DNA of 64,000 nucleotides from Helicobacter felis ATCC 49179 (lineage in GTDB: Bacteria; Campylobacterota; Campylobacteria; Campylobacterales; Helicobacteraceae): assembly GCF_000200595.1 (NCBI RefSeq), contig NC_014810.2, positions 1,188,311-1,252,310 of the forward strand. The letters run 5' to 3'. How positions within the stretch are numbered: the stretch's first letter is position 1; each line of letters starts with the position of its first letter. The position numbers and the translations under genes are program-made. Under the pieces are notes generated by a model. It saw only the letters and a program-made list of their open reading frames with translations, was not told the origin of the DNA and ran no database searches. Of this stretch, positions 57,116 to 64,000 are shown piece after piece.

Positions 57116-58335
57116 GGTGTGATTTTCTCATAGAGCGCGCGATACTGCTTGGCGACCACCGCTTCGCTAAAGCGCTCTAACACCCACGCGCGCGCATGAG
57201 CACAAAGCTTGGGATAGTCAGGGGCATTTAACACCCATTCCATGCCCGCTTTTAAATCGGTGGTGTCAAAGGGGCGGGCTAGATAGCCATTTTTTTGATG
57301 AGCAATCAGATCGCCATTGCCCCCAATCTCAAATCCCACAACAGGCGTGCCACAAGCCAGACTTTCTAAAATTACATTGCTTAAATTCTCTTGACGGCTG
57401 GGCACGATGAGCACATCTAAGGCGTTATAGAGGGCGATGAGGCTAGTGTTATCGTGTAGTGCGCCTAAGGAGTGGGTTTTAAAGGATAGATGAGGCGCGC
57501 GCGCGTTTGCGCCAAAAATTACTAATTCTATCTGCGTAGATTCTAACTTACCCAAAGCTTCTAATAAGAGGTCATAACCCTTATTAGGATCGCTAATATC
57601 CATCGCCCCAAAGCCTATTAATTTTTTAGAAGTGGGTAGCCCTAAGAGTTGCCGGCAAAGGTTTTTATCTAGGGGCTTGTAAAGTTCTATGTCAATGGGA
57701 TTAGGGATCACAACATGGGTTTTATCTTTTAAAAGCGCACTTTGGCTAGCGCGTTTAGAAATCCAAGAACTCACCCCCACAATACATAAATGAGGAATTT
57801 TTGCATAAGCCCTTTGCTTCATGCTAAATCCTAAGGTGGCCAAATCGCGCTCAAAAGGGCTATTTAAAATGCAGGAATGTTTGTAGGTGTGTTCGTTCTG
57901 ATCGTTGTAGTAGTGATCTCCACCACTAAAAGCCCACATGTCATGCAAGCTCCACACTAAGGGTGCGTGGATTTTGGGCAAATCCCTTAAGGGCAAGACC
58001 CCGCGCCCTAGCCAATGCAAATGCACAATGTCGGGCTTTAGGGCGTTGAGCGCATTCACCACCTGGCTAAAGGGCAACCAACCTAAATTAAAAGTTCCTT
58101 TTTTGCGTTTGGGATAAAGCAAGATCGGGGCTTTATCCAAATAGGGGCGCACATGCGCCCAAAATTTGCCTAGAGTGCTTTTGGGGTATAAGATGCGATC
58201 ATCTACCGCTCCGCCCCGTGTGTCCTGCACCCACACGAAACTATCTACCCCCTCTTTTAAAAGTGCGCTATGTAAGCGCAAACACGCGCGCGCCGCGCCC
58301 CCTGTCAGCGTAGCGTTGAGGTGAATAACTTTCAT
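57109..58335 (-). CDS. GT4-type glycosyltransferase
   Basis: It has 408 residues in the GT-B fold. KVIHLNATLTGGAARACLRL, then IVHLHWLG, FGAMDISDPNKGYDLLL, and the donor-binding PSRQENLSNVILESLACGTPVV. These mark a retaining glycosyltransferase family 4 enzyme, probably acting on LPS O-chain or core. It begins at ATG 58335 and overlaps the 341-residue glycosyltransferase by seven bases. Confidence 0.87.
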   Translation of the reverse strand: MKVIHLNATLTGGAARACLRLHSALLKEGVDSFVWVQDTRGGAVDDRILYPKSTLGKFWAHVRPYLDKAPILLYPKRKKGTFNLGWLPFSQVVNALNALKPDIVHLHWLGRGVLPLRDLPKIHAPLVWSLHDMWAFSGGDHYYNDQNEHTYKHSCILNSPFERDLATLGFSMKQRAYAKIPHLCIVGVSSWISKRASQSALLKDKTHVVIPNPIDIELYKPLDKNLCRQLLGLPTSKKLIGFGAMDISDPNKGYDLLLEALGKLESTQIELVIFGANARAPHLSFKTHSLGALHDNTSLIALYNALDVLIVPSRQENLSNVILESLACGTPVVGFEIGGNGDLIAHQKNGYLARPFDTTDLKAGMEWVLNAPDYPKLCAHARAWVLERFSEAVVAKQYRALYEKITPC

Positions 58336-58342
58336 GATTTGC

Positions 58343-58834
58343 TTAACTTTTAAGTTCTGTAGGGTGTTCTAAAATCAGGTTGATCAGCTCTCTTAGCGCG
58401 CCCTGTCCCCCCTGCGTGTTTAAGAGAATGATCCCCGGCAAAGCCTTTAGGCTCTCTTGAGCGTTTTGCACGCAGGCTTTTAACCCCACTTGCTCCAAAA
58501 GGGGGAGATCATTTACATCATCGCCCACATAAGCCACTTGTTCTAGGCTAATCCCCTCTTTGGCGCAAATTTCACGCGCAGCCTCTAATTTGCCCTGCGG
58601 GCTACAGCCTTGATAGAGATAATCTACTTTAAGTTTTTTAGCGCGGTGTTCTACGATGGGCGTAACCTCGCCGGTAAGAATGCCCGTTTTAATGCCCGCG
58701 CTTTTCAATAATTCAAAACCAATCCCATCGGCGACACTGAATTTTTTAAATTGTTGTCCATCTTCTAAATAATACATGCCCCCATCAGTGAGCGTGCCAT
58801 CACAATCGCATAAAAAGACTTTAATCTGGTGCAT
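58343..58834 (-). CDS. kdsC: 3-deoxy-D-manno-octulosonate 8-phosphate phosphatase
   Basis: This is a 163-residue HAD phosphatase. FLCDCDGTLTDGG is motif I, LTGEVTPIVEHRAKKL is motif II and VAYVGDDVNDLPLLEQVGL is the motif III/IV pair. KDO-8-P phosphatase makes KDO for lipid A-core. It is the first gene transcribed in the glycosyltransferase run and diverges from the restriction-modification gene. Confidence 0.92.
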   Translation of the reverse strand: MHQIKVFLCDCDGTLTDGGMYYLEDGQQFKKFSVADGIGFELLKSAGIKTGILTGEVTPIVEHRAKKLKVDYLYQGCSPQGKLEAAREICAKEGISLEQVAYVGDDVNDLPLLEQVGLKACVQNAQESLKALPGIILLNTQGGQGALRELINLILEHPTELKS

Positions 58835-58907
58835 GGCATTCCTTTAATATTTGGAAAATAAGGGGTATTCTAGCACAGCAGGAGGTTAAAGCAAAGTCAA
58901 AATCTCC

Positions 58908-58913
58908 TATAAT
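58908..58913 (+). promoter_or_regulatory. Probable promoter (-10) of the RM gene
   Basis: A perfect TATAAT in AT-rich DNA lies 24 bases before the ATG of the methyltransferase-nuclease gene. Between them is AAAGGA as the ribosome binding site. No clear -35. Confidence 0.45.
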
Positions 58914-58937
58914 GCCCTATTTTGATGAAAGGAAAAT

Positions 58938-61001
58938 ATGCCCAGCCAAGAAGAAACCATAGAATACGGAATCAAAAAAGAGCTAGAAGCCCTTAACATT
59001 GCCTACTACGCAAAAACAGCCCCCATCAATGAGGAAACCCAAAGGGCGTTAGAACAAGCCCCCTCAAAGAACGGGGGGAGTGGCAAGAATTACCCCGATC
59101 TCAAATTGCTTTTAAACACGCCCAGCGCACGCAAATTGCCCGTGATGATCGAGGTCAAGGGGCTTAAAGGGCGTTTAGCCAAGTTTGGCAAGGATCACAG
59201 CCCAGATTTAAGCACCAACGCCATTAAAAATTACGCCCTCAATGGGGCGTTGCACTACGCCAATGCGATTTTAGATTACAGCCACAGCTATAACGAGGCG
59301 ATCGCCATAGGGATCAATGGCTATGAAGAAGCGGGCAAACTCTACAAGCAATACGCCCTTTACTATCTCAACACCAAACACCTAGCCGTGCCCCAAAAGA
59401 TCGGCGATTTTAAAGACTTGAGCATTCTAAGCCATTTAGAAGAACTGGAGAGAAAGCTAGACAATCTTGCTCTCAGCGAGGAGGCGCGCGCTCAAGCGAT
59501 TGAAACTTTAGAGAGCCAAACCGAGACACAACTCAACAAGCTCAACCAGTTCTTAAATGATGACATTTTAGACCTTGAGGAAAACAAACGGGTTGCCTTG
59601 TTGGTTGGCATGATCATGGCGGCTACAGGCGTGCCAAAGACAGAGGATCGCCCCGGGGTAGGGGCTTTGGGCTTAGAAGATTTGAAAAGCGAGCAAGACA
59701 AGGACACCCACGATGGGCAAGAGTTTATTAAAAAAATCAAAGCCTTTTTAAACGCCAAGAAATTACCTCTAGAAAAAAACGAAATGGTGATTGATGAACT
59801 GAAGAAAGTTTTTATCCACTCTAAGCTGTGGTCTTTAAACAGCTACACCAGTGCCAACACTGCCGAAAGCCCTTTAAAAAGGATTTATGGGCGGTTTTTA
59901 GAGGGGGTTTATCCCTTGGTTAAAAAGCTCACCAGCACGGCAGACATTGCGGGTAGGTTGTTTAACACCCTCACTAAGTGGCTCAATGTCCCCGACAATA
60001 AGAAAAACGATGTCGTTTTAACCCCCCGTGAGGTGGTAGATTTGATGGTGGAACTCGCCCAAGTCAATAAGGACTCGTTTGTGTGGGATTATGCCGCCGG
60101 ATCGGGGGCGTTTTTGATCTCTAGCATGAATAAAATGCTTAAAGATTGTGAGGAAAAAATCACAGAGCCCAGAGCTAGGGCGGATAAAATCAACAAAATT
60201 AAAAACGAACAAATGCTAGGCATTGAGAAAAACACAGAAATTTACCTCATGGGGATTTTAAACATGCTCTTACTGGGCGATGGGAGCACCAATTTTTTAC
60301 ACAGGGACAGCCTAGAGGATTTTGAAGCCAAAAAGCCTATCAACTACGAACAGGGCGATCTTAAGGGCGAACCCTTTAACGCCAATGTGTTTTTACTCAA
60401 CCCCCCCTACAGCGCAAAGGGCAAGGGCTTTATTTTTGTAGAACGGGCCTTAGAGAGGATGGAGAAGGGGCGCGCGGTGGTGATTATTCAAGAAAACGCC
60501 GGAAGTGGGAATGGATGGCCCTACACCGCACAGATTTTAGAGCACAGCACTTTAGTAGCCAGCATTAAAATGCCCTTAGATCTATTTGTGGGCAAATCCA
60601 GCGTGCAGACCGCCATTTATGTCTTTGAAGTAGGCACACCTCACTCTGAAGATAAGTTAGTGAAATTCATCGACTTTAGCCATGATGGCTACACAAGAGC
60701 GGCGCGCAAAAAGGCAAGAGCTAGCACAAATTTACGCGACACCGATCACGCTAAGGAGCGTTACGCTGAGCTGATTGCCCTAGTGCTGGGTAAAAAGCGC
60801 GCAACAAACTTTTATAAAGACCACTACATAGAGGACACCATCAATTTAAAGGGCAAGGACTGGACCTATGCCCAGCATCAAAAAATCGACACCATGCCCC
60901 AAATGGGCGATTTTAAGGGGAGCGTAGCGGAGTTTTTGGCTTATGAAGTCTCTTTAGTGCTTAAAGGCGATAGCGCGGGAAAGTCGCTAACCCCCGCCTA
61001 G
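58938..61001 (+). CDS. Restriction-methyltransferase subunit (BcgI-type)
   Basis: It has 687 residues. The N-terminal part (about 50-80) has YPDLKLLL and then LPVMIEVKG, a D-x(n)-ExK nuclease core of the PD-(D/E)XK type. The C-terminal two thirds are an N6-adenine methyltransferase: motif I VWDYAAGSGAFLIS, motif IV LNPPY. A separate nuclease domain in the same chain as the MTase, with specificity in separate small subunits, is the plan of BcgI-like type IIB/IIG systems rather than classical type I. It is followed by four single-TRD modules. The stop is followed by a reading frame into module 1 that a single inserted base at a C5 run (60990s) would join. Confidence 0.82.
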   Translation: MPSQEETIEYGIKKELEALNIAYYAKTAPINEETQRALEQAPSKNGGSGKNYPDLKLLLNTPSARKLPVMIEVKGLKGRLAKFGKDHSPDLSTNAIKNYALNGALHYANAILDYSHSYNEAIAIGINGYEEAGKLYKQYALYYLNTKHLAVPQKIGDFKDLSILSHLEELERKLDNLALSEEARAQAIETLESQTETQLNKLNQFLNDDILDLEENKRVALLVGMIMAATGVPKTEDRPGVGALGLEDLKSEQDKDTHDGQEFIKKIKAFLNAKKLPLEKNEMVIDELKKVFIHSKLWSLNSYTSANTAESPLKRIYGRFLEGVYPLVKKLTSTADIAGRLFNTLTKWLNVPDNKKNDVVLTPREVVDLMVELAQVNKDSFVWDYAAGSGAFLISSMNKMLKDCEEKITEPRARADKINKIKNEQMLGIEKNTEIYLMGILNMLLLGDGSTNFLHRDSLEDFEAKKPINYEQGDLKGEPFNANVFLLNPPYSAKGKGFIFVERALERMEKGRAVVIIQENAGSGNGWPYTAQILEHSTLVASIKMPLDLFVGKSSVQTAIYVFEVGTPHSEDKLVKFIDFSHDGYTRAARKKARASTNLRDTDHAKERYAELIALVLGKKRATNFYKDHYIEDTINLKGKDWTYAQHQKIDTMPQMGDFKGSVAEFLAYEVSLVLKGDSAGKSLTPA

Positions 61002-61039
61002 CAAGTTGGAAGGCTCTAGTAGCCTTAAGCTGGCGGGGG

Positions 61040-61645
61040 GTGCAATTAGGGGAGATTTTTGAGGTGTTTAAGCCTACCAAGCACAACTACCAAAAGCGGT
61101 TTTTACCCACAGAGCCCACAGAGGGGTATATCTCCGCCATCACTTGCACCACACAAAACAACGGCATAGCGTGTTATATGCCAAAAGAGGGGGCTGAGGT
61201 GTTGGAAAATATGATCTCTGTGGGGGCAAATGGGGACGCGCCTGCCTTTTACCAATCTAGAGAATTTGCGCTTTTGCAGGATTGCTACGCTTTGAAGTTT
61301 AAGGAAAGGGAGTTAAGCCACGCGCAATATTTGTTTTTGGTCGTGTGCCTTAACAAGGTCTTGGCTAAATACAACTGGAACAATAAATCCGGTTGGGCTA
61401 AGGTGTCTAAAGAGCAAATTCCCTTGCCCCACACCCCTAATGGGGAAATCGCTTTTGAGGCTATGGAAGCCTTTATAAAGGAACTTCAAGCGGAGCGCTT
61501 GGAGGAACTTCAAGCGTATCTAAAAGTAACAGGATTGGAGGACACCAAGCTAACCCCAGAGGAAGCACACGCCTTAAATATCTTTAGCGCGCACTTTGCA
61601 AATCGCGGGGGGGGGGGGGCAATGGTGCTACCCCTAGTAACTTAA
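61040..61645 (+). CDS. Specificity half-subunit, module 1
   Basis: It has about 201 residues and one target-recognition domain. It opens VQLGEIFEVFKPTKHNYQ, the usual module opening, and ends in ANRGGGG before the poly-G tract and a TAA. GTG 61040 is the first usable start in the frame; 61035-61040 is a run of six G. The helical C-terminus (FIKELQAERLEELQAYLK) would pair with another half to form the spacer of the specificity complex. It is the most diverged of the four modules. If the tract of 13 G were 14 or 11, translation would run on into module 2. Confidence 0.65.
   Translation: MQLGEIFEVFKPTKHNYQKRFLPTEPTEGYISAITCTTQNNGIACYMPKEGAEVLENMISVGANGDAPAFYQSREFALLQDCYALKFKERELSHAQYLFLVVCLNKVLAKYNWNNKSGWAKVSKEQIPLPHTPNGEIAFEAMEAFIKELQAERLEELQAYLKVTGLEDTKLTPEEAHALNIFSAHFANRGGGGAMVLPLVT
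61607..61619 (+). repeat. Poly-G tract 1 (13 G)
   Basis: Thirteen consecutive G at the end of module 1. Counting frames by hand, 13 G leads to TAA (61643), 12 to TAG, while 11 or 14 opens into module 2 (NGATPSNLKWREF). Length may differ among cells. Confidence 0.7.
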
Positions 61646-61662
61646 AATGGCGGGAGTTTAGG

Positions 61663-62175
61663 ATGAGAGATTTATTCATCATTAGCGGAAGCAAGACCAC
61701 CCCTAAACTACAACTAGAGAAATACGGCAAAGGGGATTATCCCTATGTAACCACCCAAGCTACCAATAATGGCATTGCGGGTTATTACAACTTTTGGACA
61801 GAAAAAGGACATTGCTTGACCATTGATAGCGCAGTTTTAGGCACATGCTTTTATCAAACTAAAAATTTTAGTGCTAGCGACCATGTGGAGATTTTGCGCC
61901 CAAAATTTGAATCCTTTAACCGCAACATTGCTCTATACTTTGTAACCGCCTTGAATCGTTTAGCTCTGTGTTATGGCTACTCTTATGCTCACAAACGCTC
62001 ACAAAAGGCTTTAAGAGAGGAAATAATCCCCTTGCCCACTTATTCAAATGGCGCAATTGCTTTTGAATTTATGGAAAACTTCATTAAAGCCCTAGAAAAA
62101 CAACAGATCGAAAAAGTTAAAGCGTTGTGGGATCAGAAGTTGGGGGCATATACTAGCGTGCTAGATCAAGGCTAA
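61663..62175 (+). CDS. Specificity half-subunit, module 2
   Basis: ATG 61663 begins MRDLFIISGSKTTPKLQLE, but the module's own opening (SNLKWREFR) starts at about 61641, so an unfused start may lose the first few residues. The TRD spans residues 1-120; the conserved helix MENFIKALEKQQIEKVKALW follows. No good ribosome binding site precedes ATG 61663, so its main expression is likely to be as a fusion with module 1 when poly-G tract 1 permits. Confidence 0.6.
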   Translation: MRDLFIISGSKTTPKLQLEKYGKGDYPYVTTQATNNGIAGYYNFWTEKGHCLTIDSAVLGTCFYQTKNFSASDHVEILRPKFESFNRNIALYFVTALNRLALCYGYSYAHKRSQKALREEIIPLPTYSNGAIAFEFMENFIKALEKQQIEKVKALWDQKLGAYTSVLDQG

Positions 62176-62293
62176 GAACGCTTTCAATCCAGTTTTAAGG
62201 GGCGTATTAATCCACCTTAAAAAAGGGTGAGCTAAGATTCTTTAAAAATTCTAAAGGTTAAATGATGGGATTTGACAAAAATAACCCCTATTT

Positions 62294-62869
62294 ATGCGGG
62301 GGGGGGGGGTAGATGTTACTCTTAGTGGCTTAAAATGGCGAGAGTTTAGAGTAGGAGAGCTTTTTCACATCAACACCCCTAAGAGAAAATTTGACGCTAA
62401 TAAGGTGCGCTTTTGTATAGATGGATACCCCTATGTAGCTAGGGGAGCTAATAATAACGGCATTAGGGGCTATATTGATGAAGACCCTATTTTTTTAAAT
62501 GAGGCTCCTAGTATTAGTTTTGGACAGGACACTGCTACGATTTTTTACCAAGACAAACCCTACTTTACGGGGGATAAGATTAAAGTTTTCACGCTTAAAG
62601 AGGAATACTTAAGTCGGTATAGGGCTTTATTCTTAATTACTTGCATGCGTAAAACCTTTAGTGCCTTTAGTTGGGGTAGCACCTCCTTTAAACAAGGTAT
62701 CTTAGAGAATCTTTTCATAAAATTACCCACTCACAAAGATGGCACTATTGCCTACGACTTAATGGAACACTTTATCAAAGCCCTAGAAAAGCAGCAGATC
62801 GAAAAAGTTATGGCATTGTGGGATCAAAGATTAAAGGCGTATGAGGATACAATCTATGATAAAAATTAA
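62294..62869 (+). CDS. Specificity half-subunit, module 3
   Basis: The frame as read can start at ATG 62294 (before the tract) through MRGGGVDVTLSGLKWREF, but that ATG lacks a ribosome binding site. A better start is ATG 62262 or 62265 behind AAAGG; from it, 12 G leads into TAG (62310-62312) and 13 or 10 would join the module. So the likely state as sequenced is off, or only weakly on. The C-terminal helix MEHFIKALEKQQIEKVMALW is shared with modules 2 and 4. Confidence 0.6.
   Translation: MRGGGVDVTLSGLKWREFRVGELFHINTPKRKFDANKVRFCIDGYPYVARGANNNGIRGYIDEDPIFLNEAPSISFGQDTATIFYQDKPYFTGDKIKVFTLKEEYLSRYRALFLITCMRKTFSAFSWGSTSFKQGILENLFIKLPTHKDGTIAYDLMEHFIKALEKQQIEKVMALWDQRLKAYEDTIYDKN
62298..62309 (+). 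repeat. Poly-G tract 2 (12 G)
   Basis: Twelve G just after ATG 62294. From the start at 62262, 12 G hits TAG at once; 13 or 10 would open module 3. Confidence 0.7.
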
Positions 62870-62880
62870 AGGACTTATCA

Positions 62881-63476
62881 ATGGAACTTAAAGATAACAG
62901 CCCTGTTGCCACTGGGGGGGGGGGGTAAGCCTAGAAAATCTTAAATGGCAAGCATTTAGCTTTAGCGAAGTCTTTATTTATGAAAGGGGGAGGCGTTATA
63001 AAAAAGAGGATCACACAAAGGGGGAAATCGCTTATATCTCTTCAAGTGCCATGAATAATGGCGTGGATGGCTATGTCGCCCCGCCTCCTTATATGAAAAT
63101 CTATGCCAACAAAATCACTTTAGCCAATAGCGGGAGTGTGGGGAGTTGCTTTTACCACCCCTACCCCTTTGTGGCTTCTGATCATTGCATGGTCATTTGG
63201 CTTAAAGAAAAGGAGCTTAACCGCCATTTAGCCCTTTTTTGCACCACGATTTTAAGGCATGGCGTGCAACACAAATACGGCTTTAATAGGGAAATCAACA
63301 AAGAGAGGCTTTTAGAGGAAAAATTTAGCCTGCCCGTCCATGCGCATAAGCAAATCGCCTACGACTTAATGGAAAACTTTATCAAAGCTTTAGAGAAACA
63401 ACAAATTGAGAAAGTCGAAGCGTTGTGGGAGGAAAAATTAGGGGCGTATGCTAGCGTGGTGAGTAAGGCGCGCTAG
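62881..63476 (+). CDS. Specificity half-subunit, module 4 (out of frame as read)
   Basis: ATG 62881, behind AAAGGA, opens MELKDNSPVATG, then the poly-G run; with 12 G the next codon is TAA (62926-62928). With 13 G the frame continues VSLENLKWQAFSFSEVF through a TRD to MENFIKALEKQQIEKVEALW and stops at 63474-63476. An internal ATG at 63051 could make a truncated product. The module therefore appears switched off in the sequenced state. One insertion in the tract would give about 198 residues. Confidence 0.65.
62914..62925 (+). repeat. Poly-G tract 3 (12 G)
   Basis: Twelve G directly after ACT in the module 4 opening. A thirteenth G restores the reading frame. Confidence 0.75.
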
Positions 63477-63490
63477 ATACCACCCATCCC

Positions 63491-64000
63491 CTAATGTCCT
63501 TCATCGTGATAAAACCATCCCTTTTTACTCAAGGGTTTTAGCAAGCTTTGGCATAGCCTACTAGCAGAACCCAAGCCCTTAACCTGTTTTTTCTCATCTA
63601 AATACAAACAAGGCACGCCTTGCATGCTCACCATTATATAATCCTGCAAATACGCCTTCAAGGCGGACACATCGTATTGTTCACTCTTAAACATCTGCGC
63701 GCACTCCGCCTGTGTGTTCGCACGCAAATATTCCGGGCGCAAACATGCCCCGGGGTATTTAGAAAAGAAAGTAGAGGCGTTGTAAAGCGTGGAGGTGTTA
63801 TAAAGATCATCATTGCGATCGATCTCCAAAGTCCCTTGATTCTCTAAAAACTGGGCGACTCGCCTCAAGGCAAAGAAATTTACAGGGCGTAGGGGCTGTT
63901 GTTCGTCCATCAGGGTAGCGGTTTTCTCTTTAGAAGGGTCAAGGGCTTTATAATTGTCATTTTGATTGGTAGGTAGGCAGTAATTGCCCCAAAAATGCGT
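63491..64000 (-). CDS. Unrecognised protein, 5' end cut by window
   Basis: The frame is open to the window edge on the minus strand, so the N-terminus lies outside; the visible part is 169 residues. It reads HFWGNYCLPTNQNDNYKALDP at the start, later QPLRPVNFFALRRVAQFLE and ends KGWFYHDEGH. Four cysteines are scattered. I recognise no domain. It stops 15 bases after the last specificity module on the opposite strand; whether it belongs to the RM locus cannot be told. Confidence 0.55.
   Translation of the reverse strand, partial: THFWGNYCLPTNQNDNYKALDPSKEKTATLMDEQQPLRPVNFFALRRVAQFLENQGTLEIDRNDDLYNTSTLYNASTFFSKYPGACLRPEYLRANTQAECAQMFKSEQYDVSALKAYLQDYIMVSMQGVPCLYLDEKKQVKGLGSASRLCQSLLKPLSKKGWFYHDEGH

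Larger units (their letters stand above)
62071..63440 (+). repeat. Near-identical 3' ends of modules 2, 3 and 4
   Basis: The helix-encoding ends (62071-62142, 62762-62830, 63369-63440) are close DNA repeats about 70 bases long, encoding the same MExFIKALEKQQIEKVxALW helix with a WDQ/WEE continuation. The TRD parts between them differ. This is the pattern expected for TRD shuffling by homologous recombination. Confidence 0.7.

Noticed and set aside
58938-61001. Plain type I HsdM assignment
   Set aside because: The N-terminal D-x(n)-ExK region, the length (687) and absence of hsdR nearby fit a nuclease-methyltransferase chain better; type I is not fully excluded.

Overview
The window is chromosomal DNA of a gastric, non-pylori Helicobacter. 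The evidence is a Helicobacter-type 16S rRNA gene with no 23S or 5S beside it; the order ppiA-csrA-ispE-smpB-exbB-exbD-rpmH-rnpA-yidD-yidC-jag-mnmE, which matches the HP1441-HP1452 block of H. pylori as I remember it; Helicobacter-style outer-membrane proteins; an RdxA-type nitroreductase; and CopA/CopP. Base composition looks intermediate (mid-40s % G+C by eye). With selB and glpD-glpK-glpF this points to the felis/bizzozeronii/heilmannii group of cats and dogs rather than H. pylori. Species assignment is inference.

Layout. 0-3.1 kb: a 5'-cut gene, a secreted coiled-coil protein and an outer-membrane protein carrying a complete metzincin motif. 3.1-10.5 kb (minus strand): the conserved translation, membrane-insertion and ExbBD block. 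10.5-12.7 kb: a degenerate trypsin-like exported protein, then a broken gene whose pieces rebuild a viperin-type radical SAM protein, interrupted by a small IS200/IS605-type element. 12.7-14.6 kb: the 16S rRNA gene with promoter, processing stem and likely terminator. 14.6-20.4 kb: an accessory island beside 16S, with a possible double MazF/PemK-fold protein, a truncated NYN-domain gene, a second copy of the 16S trailer and two overlapping genes with DUF262 motifs. 20.4-26.8 kb (minus): rpsB-tsf-metK-rdxA-lipoprotein-ftsY-radA. 26.9-31.9 kb: a 44-residue protein behind tandem palindromes, glmU, fliP, a DUF4149 protein, an OMP, a FlgG-family protein and a DedA protein. 31.9-37.7 kb: a tiny lipoprotein, selB and glpD-glpK-glpF. 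37.9-42.9 kb (minus): putA-putP. 43.0-43.4 kb: four tRNA genes. 43.6-53.8 kb: an S24-type repressor, cheY, prmA, ftsH, pssA, copA, copP, an MsbA-like ABC exporter, a lipoprotein and a PDC-sensor protein. 53.8-58.8 kb (minus): a DASS transporter, three glycosyltransferases (one with a C9 tract) and kdsC.

58.9-63.5 kb holds the most striking locus. A restriction-methyltransferase protein (PD-(D/E)XK-like N-terminus plus N6-adenine MTase) is followed by four successive half-specificity (single-TRD) modules. Poly-G runs of 13, 12 and 12 bases stand at the starts of modules 2, 3 and 4. By hand-reading the frames, each tract can switch a module between separate, fused or silent states, and the module ends share near-identical DNA that could allow recombination. 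The tracts as read put modules 3 and 4 out of frame with their best start codons.

How the genes work together: translation, membrane-protein insertion and energy-coupled uptake fill the conserved blocks. Proline (putA/putP), glycerol (glpDKF) and dicarboxylates (DASS) are carbon and energy routes, and selB implies selenoprotein synthesis. The accessory stretches are rich in defence-like genes, some decayed (viperin, NYN) and some apparently intact (DUF262 pair, phase-variable RM).
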